A stretch of 64,000 bases of DNA from Candidatus Intricatilinea gracilis (lineage in GTDB: Bacteria > Pseudomonadota > Gammaproteobacteria > Burkholderiales > Burkholderiaceae_C): positions 930,001-994,000 of the forward strand of contig JADJDQ010000021.1 of NCBI GenBank assembly GCA_016702605.1, given 5' to 3'. Both the position numbers and the translations under genes were made by a program. Shown in pieces: positions 58,767-64,000 of the stretch. Positions within the stretch are counted from its first letter, which is position 1; every line of letters starts with the position of its first letter. Below the pieces are notes generated by a model that saw nothing but the letters and a program-made list of their open reading frames with translations, was not told the origin of the DNA and ran no database searches.

Positions 58767-60446
58767 TCAGCCCAGACGCAGCGGCACGTAGAGGCGGTCG
58801 CCGCCGCGTTGCACCAGCAGCGCAGCCGAGCGGCGTGCCGGGTCGACGGCGGCGCGCACCTGGGCAATCGAGTTGACGGGTTTGCCGTCGATGGCCAGCA
58901 ACACGTCGCCGGCCACCACGCCGGCACGTTCGGCAGGGCCGCTGACCCCTTCGATCATCATCCCGTCGGCAGCGCCGGCTGCCTTCTCTTCGGGCGCCAG
59001 CGGGCGCAGTGCCAGGCCCAGCCGGCCCTTGTCGACCTGGCGGTCGCTGCGGGTTGCCTTGGCGATGGCCTTGTCGGGCTTGAAGCCATCCAGGGTGGCG
59101 TGTAGTTCACGTGGTGAACCCTGGCGCCACACCCCCAGCGTCACCTTCTGGCCCGGCTGGGCCAGGCCGACGATGGCGGGCAGGTCGCCCGAGGCCTCGA
59201 TGGGTTTGCCGTCGATGCTCACCACCACGTCGCCACTCAACAGGCCGGCGCGGTCGGCGGCGCTGCCTTTGGTCACGTCGGCCACCAGGGCACCGGCCGG
59301 GCGCGGCAGCTTGAACGCTTCGGCCAGCGTCTGGTCGACCTCCTGGATCGACACGCCCAGGCGGGCATGTCTGACCTCGCCGTTGGCCAGGATCTGCTGC
59401 TGCACCTGCCGGGCCACGTCCACAGGGATGGCAAAACTCACCCCCTGGTAACCGCCGGAGCGGCTGTAGATCTGCGAGTTGATGCCCACCAGTTCGCCGC
59501 GCATGTTGAGCAAGGGCCCGCCCGAGTTGCCGGGGTTGATGGCCACGTCGGTCTGGATGAAGGGCACGAAGCCGTCACCCGGCAGGGTGCGCCGGGTGGC
59601 GCTGATGACACCGGCGGTCACGCTGTTCTCGAAACCGAAGGGTGAGCCGATGGCCATCACCCACTCACCCACACGCGGCGCCGTGTTGCCGGCAGGTGCG
59701 GCCAGGTTGACGACCGGCAGGTCGCGCGCGTCGATCTTGAGCACGGCGACATCGGTCATCTTGTCGCTGCCCAGCACCTTGGCGCGGAACTCGCGTTTGT
59801 CGATGAGTTTGACCAGCACCTCCTGCGCACCCGCCACCACGTGGGCGTTGGTGAGGATGACACCGTCGGCCCGCACGATGAAACCCGAGCCCTGGCCGGC
59901 GGTGGGCAGACGGATCTGCGGCGGCAGGCCACCGAAGCGCTCCTGGAAACGACGCAGGAACTCACCCATGGCGCCGGCGTCTTCGTCGGGGCTGTCCCCG
60001 TCGTTGCCTTGGCCAGCGGTGTTGTCGTCGCCGTTCGGTGTGGTGCCGGGCTGGTCGCCCGGATCGATGCCCTGACCCTGGCCGTGCCGGCTGCCGGGGC
60101 CGCGACCGGTCGACACCTGGCGGCTGCCGGTGACACTGATGTTCACCACCGCCGGGCCGAACCGTGCGGCGATGGCCGCCATGTCGGGCATGGGCGTGGC
60201 TGCGACAGGCGCCAACACACCGCCGGTGCCGGGGCTGGCGGTGGGGTCTGCAGCGGCGACGACCGCGGTGCCGGCCGCGGTGCTGGCCGTGGCACTGACA
60301 GCCGCGGCGCTGCCGACAGTCGCCGGCGTGTTCTCGGCGCGGCTCTGATTCCACCAGCCAGCTGCTCCGAAAAAGGTCAGCGTGGCCAGCGCGATGGCCG
60401 AGCGGCGCCACAGGGCAGGGCGCAGGGGCAGGGTGCGGATGTTCAC
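58767..60446 (-). CDS. Do-family serine protease (DegP/HtrA/MucD-like) with two PDZ domains
   Basis: A 559-residue periplasmic protease. N-terminal signal/anchor (SAIALATLTFFGAAGWW) and an Ala/Gly/Asp-rich linker are followed by the trypsin-like domain with catalytic His in VILTNAHVVAGA, Asp in DVAVLKIDARDL, and Ser in NPGNSGGPLLNMRG. Two PDZ domains follow (about 320-410 and 450-555), each with GLLSGDVVVSIDGKPI-type loops. A GTG start at 60446 with AAAGG eight bases upstream is preferred; an in-frame ATG at 60479 is possible. Envelope quality control. Confidence 0.93.
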   Translation of the reverse strand: MNIRTLPLRPALWRRSAIALATLTFFGAAGWWNQSRAENTPATVGSAAAVSATASTAAGTAVVAAADPTASPGTGGVLAPVAATPMPDMAAIAARFGPAVVNISVTGSRQVSTGRGPGSRHGQGQGIDPGDQPGTTPNGDDNTAGQGNDGDSPDEDAGAMGEFLRRFQERFGGLPPQIRLPTAGQGSGFIVRADGVILTNAHVVAGAQEVLVKLIDKREFRAKVLGSDKMTDVAVLKIDARDLPVVNLAAPAGNTAPRVGEWVMAIGSPFGFENSVTAGVISATRRTLPGDGFVPFIQTDVAINPGNSGGPLLNMRGELVGINSQIYSRSGGYQGVSFAIPVDVARQVQQQILANGEVRHARLGVSIQEVDQTLAEAFKLPRPAGALVADVTKGSAADRAGLLSGDVVVSIDGKPIEASGDLPAIVGLAQPGQKVTLGVWRQGSPRELHATLDGFKPDKAIAKATRSDRQVDKGRLGLALRPLAPEEKAAGAADGMMIEGVSGPAERAGVVAGDVLLAIDGKPVNSIAQVRAAVDPARRSAALLVQRGGDRLYVPLRLG

Positions 60447-60661
60447 GTGAGATGCCTTTCGTGTTGAGACTCGGGGCATGGTGGGTGGCCTGCTGCAATG
60501 ACGTATGTCAATTTCTGCTGCACCACGTGTCAATTGCAATGTGCACGGGCCTGGCCCGAGCGGTCTGCCGGCGGTGCCTTGGCGGCTCTCGACGGACGTC
60601 ACTCGCAGGGCCTGCGCACCCATGCGGCTGCGGTTGCGGGTGCGGGTGCGGCTTGGCCGGG

Positions 60662-62860
60662 CTACCGGCTGGCGGCGGGCGGGCTGAGCAGGTCGCGCAG
60701 CACCTGGGCCAGTTCGCCGCGTTGCAGCGGTTTGGTCAACACGCGGGTCACACCGGCTTCGCGGGCGCGTGCTGCCAGTGCCGTGCCGCCGTAGGCGCTG
60801 ATCAGCAGCACTGGCAGGTCGGCGTTGATCTGGCGTGCGGCCTGGGTGAGCTGGGTGCCGGTGAGGCCGGGCATGACTTCGTCGCTCAGCAGCGCGGCAT
60901 AACGTGTGGGCTCGTCACGCAAGGCCTGCAGCGCTGCCGCCGGATCGCGGTAACAGGCGGCGCGGTAACCGAGCGCGCCGAGCAACTCGCCGGCCAGCGC
61001 AACCAGGGCCGGCTCGTCGTCGACCACCAGCAGTTCGGGCCGATCGGCCGCTTCACGCGGCGTTGCAGCCACCGTGTCGGACTCGGCCGGCGCCACGGGC
61101 AGTCCGGCCAGTTGCAGCGCCAGCGCGTCGGTGCATTCGGGCAGGTAGAGCGTGAAACGGGCGCCGTGGGGCTGCAGGTTGCCGACGTCGATGGCGCCGC
61201 CGAACTCGTTGACGACACCGTGCACCACGGCCAGCCCCAGGCCTGTGCCACGCTGTGCAGCACGGGTGGTGAAGAAGGGCTCGAACAGGCGTTCCATCAC
61301 GTCCGGCGTGATGCCCGGGCCCTGGTCGGACACACTCAGCGCCAGGTAGGGCCCGGTGGCCAGCACGCTGTGTGACAACACCCGCGCCTCGGCCACCGCG
61401 ACACGTTCGAGCCGAACGCCGATGCGGTGGCCGTCACTGCCGGCGGGCATGGCCTGCATGGCGTTGGTGCACAGGTTCATGACGGCCTCGAAAGCCTGGG
61501 TGGGGTCGCCGCACAGGTAGGCATCCGGGGCGGCGAGTCGACGTTCGATCACCAGGCCGTCGCGCAGCGAGGCGGTCAGCAAGGTCAACACCTCGTCGAC
61601 GATGGGTTCGAACACAAAGGCACTGGACGCCCGTGCGCCGCCGCGGCTGAACGCCAGGATCCGTTCGACCAGCTGTTTGCCGCGCAGCGCACCTTGCAGC
61701 ACATGGTCGAGGTAACGCGCCAGGTCGCTGCCGGGGGGGGCTTCGTCCTGCGCCATTTCGCCGTAGCCGATGATCGACGCCAGCACATTGTTGAAGTCGT
61801 GTGCGACACCACCGGCCAGGGCGCCGAGTGACTCGAGCTTGCCGGCGCGCGCCTGTTGCGCCTGCAGCGCCAGCTGGGCGGCGCGCTGGCGGTCATCGGC
61901 GCGGCGCACCCAGCGTGCCGAGATCAGGCCGATCACCAGGATGAGCACGACGGCGGCGGCAGTGAGCTTGGCTGCCTCGCGCCACGGCGCCAGTGCCACC
62001 TCGGTGTTGCGGGTGATCAGCACGTGCAGGTCGTACCGGTCGAGGGTCTGCAGGCTCACCAGCCGCTCGGTGCCGTCGCGAAAGCGGCGCAGCTCCATCT
62101 GCTGCTGACGGGCCAGGGTCTCGGCCACGCGGGCTTCGTCGAGTGTGGGGGCGGCCACCACCGAGCCGGCCAGCAACACGCCGTCGCGCCTGAAGATGGC
62201 CAGCCGTGCGTCCGGCACAGCCGCCGCCGACGCAAACGCACCCAGCAGCCCCCGCGCCGGCAGGGCGGTGACGAGCCAGCCGCGCCGTGCGTCGGTGGCC
62301 GGCGTGTAGGCCACCGCCAGCGCCACCAGTGGCTCGCCGGTGACCGGGCTGTCGAACGGCCGGCTGATGGCCAGGGCGTCGTCGGGCAGGTCGTGTGGTG
62401 AGGGCGCGAACATGCCCGGATTCGGTGGCAGGAAGTCGTTGGACGCACACAGCAGCTGGCCCTGTTCGTCGATCAGCCACAAGGCGCGCGCCAGCGGCAT
62501 CAGGCTGGCGCGGCTGCGCAGGGCCTCGCGGGCCACCGCGCCGCTGCAGCTGAGCTGGCCGCTCGACAGCTCGGCGCGCAAGGCCCGCAGCCCCGTTTCG
62601 GCGCCGTGCACGCCGCGAGCGATGTCGTCGCTCAGTGCCAGCGACAGCAGGCTGAGTTCACGCGCCTGACCGTCGAGTGCGTCGCGGCGCAGTTGCCACA
62701 AGGCGAGGGTGGCCACCAGCGCCAGCGCCAGCGTCAGGCCCAGCGCCGACCAGAACGGCCGCGGCAGGCTCAGGTGTGCGCCGGCCAGCCAGCGCCCGGC
62801 ACGTGCGCCGGTGCGGCGCGGCGCGGCGGTGGTCGGTTCGGCGGGATCTGGCATGGGCAT
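60662..62860 (-). CDS. Hybrid sensor histidine kinase with C-terminal receiver domain
   Basis: A 732-residue protein. Two membrane segments (FWSALGLTLALALVATLALW and LTAAAVVLILVIGLISA) enclose a Cache-like periplasmic sensor; then the kinase with H box LAGGVAHDFNNVLASIIGYG, N box FEAVMNLCTNAMQAM, G boxes SDQGPGITPD and GTGLGLAVVHG, and a receiver with VVDDEPALVALAG and phosphoacceptor Asp in YAALLSDEVMPGLTG. The HDFNN box is of the type used with fast-turnover hybrid kinases. It is divergent from the response regulator, suggesting a phosphorelay. Confidence 0.92.
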   Translation of the reverse strand: MPMPDPAEPTTAAPRRTGARAGRWLAGAHLSLPRPFWSALGLTLALALVATLALWQLRRDALDGQARELSLLSLALSDDIARGVHGAETGLRALRAELSSGQLSCSGAVAREALRSRASLMPLARALWLIDEQGQLLCASNDFLPPNPGMFAPSPHDLPDDALAISRPFDSPVTGEPLVALAVAYTPATDARRGWLVTALPARGLLGAFASAAAVPDARLAIFRRDGVLLAGSVVAAPTLDEARVAETLARQQQMELRRFRDGTERLVSLQTLDRYDLHVLITRNTEVALAPWREAAKLTAAAVVLILVIGLISARWVRRADDRQRAAQLALQAQQARAGKLESLGALAGGVAHDFNNVLASIIGYGEMAQDEAPPGSDLARYLDHVLQGALRGKQLVERILAFSRGGARASSAFVFEPIVDEVLTLLTASLRDGLVIERRLAAPDAYLCGDPTQAFEAVMNLCTNAMQAMPAGSDGHRIGVRLERVAVAEARVLSHSVLATGPYLALSVSDQGPGITPDVMERLFEPFFTTRAAQRGTGLGLAVVHGVVNEFGGAIDVGNLQPHGARFTLYLPECTDALALQLAGLPVAPAESDTVAATPREAADRPELLVVDDEPALVALAGELLGALGYRAACYRDPAAALQALRDEPTRYAALLSDEVMPGLTGTQLTQAARQINADLPVLLISAYGGTALAARAREAGVTRVLTKPLQRGELAQVLRDLLSPPAASR

Positions 62861-63077
62861 CGATCATGGGGCCGGGCAGGGCGCCGGGCGAGAGGCGGTC
62901 GCCGGACAGGCATCAGGTCGACCTGTGGCGGGTGTGTGGCAGGTCCGCAGCAGATAGACAAGCAGCGACCCGGGTCGGATTGCGGTTGCGCAAGCGCCGC
63001 CGCGCGCGGGCCGGACGGGCGGGTTGCTTGTCGGATACTGCAGTCAAGAGCATCCTGCAGCCGCCACCCTACCCACC

Positions 63078-63863
63078 ATGCCTACTTCCAGCGTTCCCGA
63101 CGAGGCTGGTGGCGCCAGCCAGTTGGTGCCGCCGCCGGCGGCGGCCTGGCCTCATATCCTGGTGATCGACGACGATCCCAGTATCCGTGATCTGGTCAGC
63201 GAGTACCTGGGCCGCAACGAGATGCGGGTGAGCACGGGAGAGTCGGGGCGCGAGTTGTTCGAGCGTATCGATCACGAGGCGGTCGATCTGGTGCTGCTCG
63301 ACCTCAAGCTGCCGGGCGAAGACGGCATGGTGCTGGCGCGCCAGCTGCGCGAACGCGCCAACGTGCCGCTGGTGCTGCTGACCGGGCGCAACGAAGAGGC
63401 CGACCGGGTGATGGGCCTCGAGCTGGGCGCCGACGACTACGTCACCAAACCCTTCAGCCCGCGTGAACTGCTGGCCCGGCTGCGCGCCGTGTTGCGGCGC
63501 TACCAGGTGCAGGCGACGCTGCCCGAGCGCGACCAGACCCGCCGCGCCCACCGGTTCGCCGGCTGGGAGCTCAACCTGCGCACACGCCGGCTGCTCACGC
63601 CCGGTGGTGACACGGTCGAGTTGTCCAACGGCGAGTTCAGCCTGCTGGCGGCCTTGTGCCGGGCGCCGCAGCGGGTGTTGTCGCGCGAGCAGTTGTTGTC
63701 GCTGTCGCGCCTGCATGAGTCCGAGGTCTACGACCGCACGGTCGACGTGCAGATTCGCCGCCTGCGCGTCAAGCTCGAAGCCGACCCGTCGCATCCGACC
63801 CTCATCATCACCGAACGTGGTGCCGGTTATCGCCTGGCCTGCGAGGTGCAGACGCTCTTCTAG
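63078..63863 (+). CDS. OmpR-family response regulator
   Basis: A 261-residue regulator. Receiver domain from residue about 27 (HILVIDDDPSIRDLVSEYL, phosphoacceptor Asp in VDLVLLDLKLPGEDG, VLLTGRNEEADRV, DDYVTKPFSP) and winged-helix domain (ELSNGEFSLLAALCRAPQRV, YDRTVDVQIRRLRVKL, TERGAGYRLA). A 25-residue Pro/Ala-rich N-terminal extension is unusual. The ATG at 63078 was taken because the upstream part of the frame lacks a good ribosome site. Probably works with the divergent hybrid kinase. Confidence 0.92.
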   Translation: MPTSSVPDEAGGASQLVPPPAAAWPHILVIDDDPSIRDLVSEYLGRNEMRVSTGESGRELFERIDHEAVDLVLLDLKLPGEDGMVLARQLRERANVPLVLLTGRNEEADRVMGLELGADDYVTKPFSPRELLARLRAVLRRYQVQATLPERDQTRRAHRFAGWELNLRTRRLLTPGGDTVELSNGEFSLLAALCRAPQRVLSREQLLSLSRLHESEVYDRTVDVQIRRLRVKLEADPSHPTLIITERGAGYRLACEVQTLF

Positions 63864-64000
63864 GCGCAGCGTCGGCCCGGCGGGCGACTGCCCGCTTGGC
63901 GCGCAAGTGCTCGGCTTCGAGCTGCAACGCGCCCGTCGGCCCGGCGTCGGGTGAGTGGTGCTCACCATCACCCTGCCAGCGCAGCTTCGAGCTTGCCGAC
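63864..64000. other. Right edge; possible end of a minus-strand gene
   Basis: The last 137 bases carry no complete gene. On the minus strand one frame is open from the edge to about 63813 and gives LQLEAEHLRAKRAVARR, which could be a helical C-terminus of a gene beyond the window, but nothing recognisable is visible. Confidence 0.3.

Overview
The window is high-GC, gene-dense bacterial chromosome. Gene order, codon use and protein families point to a sulfur-oxidising betaproteobacterium, probably Burkholderiales/Rhodocyclales-like; the genus cannot be read from the sequence alone. There are no rRNA or tRNA genes, no CRISPR array and no recognisable insertion sequence.

Region 1 (1-19245) is a sulfur-oxidation locus. 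The minus strand carries an oxidative (reverse) dissimilatory sulfite reductase operon in the order dsrA-B-E-F-H-C-M-K-(sulfide:quinone-oxidoreductase-like)-L-J-O-P, with dsrP cut by the window edge. DsrEFH and DsrC relay persulfide sulfur to DsrAB; DsrMKJOP links the chemistry to the quinone pool; DsrL is the NAD(P)H-linked oxidoreductase. As written, the 3' end of dsrC contains three small indels that together restore the conserved two-cysteine tail. Divergent from dsrA is a tight plus-strand operon (11350-16454) of poorly described genes: a small protein, a Cas6-like RAMP protein with no CRISPR nearby, a DsrC homologue lacking both active cysteines, a helical protein, a TauD-like dioxygenase, an HTH-fused 2Fe-2S/flavin reductase-like protein, an S24/LexA-like domain whose nucleophile Ser is replaced by Asp, and a small protein. 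This is the strongest candidate for an undescribed system. It is followed by tusA-dsrE2-yeeE (minus) and a divergent rhodanese. The dsr and tus promoter regions share paired CCC/GGG inverted repeats with a spacing of about 24 bp.

Region 2 (19246-30008) is a mixed housekeeping/accessory stretch: an M48 peptidase, a glycosyltransferase divergent from a TetR regulator over a near-perfect operator, truD, a DTW-domain tRNA modification enzyme, a phoX gene broken by one frameshift, a small outer-membrane barrel and selD.

Region 3 (30188-43635) is redox/respiratory: apbE, a NosR-like FMN/4Fe-4S membrane protein, a PAS-sigma54 activator and ccoG. Divergent from ccoG is an octaheme cytochrome (tetrathionate-reductase family), cytochrome b, DUF3373-type barrel and small periplasmic protein, followed by three periplasmic rhodanese domains in two proteins. 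Repeated CTGCCA/TGGCAG inverted repeats lie in the ccoG-octaheme intergenic region. This looks like a periplasmic sulfur-compound redox module.

Region 4 (43636-52537) holds a TetR-controlled MacAB/DevBCA-type ABC efflux cassette with an accessory periplasmic protein, a methyltransferase, and a PhoPQ/QseBC-like two-component system with a PepSY protein and envelope proteins.

Region 5 (about 52700-54530) is an AT-richer island with an unrecognised exported protein and an M15 peptidase. It is followed by a decayed fragment of the acyl-CoA dehydrogenase gene that lies intact just downstream.

Region 6 (54860-64000) contains the acyl-CoA dehydrogenase, a NifX-like protein, a DUF1653 protein, three tandem Hsp20 genes behind a sigma32-type promoter, a DegP/Do protease convergent with them over a strong bidirectional terminator, a hybrid sensor kinase and an OmpR-type response regulator.
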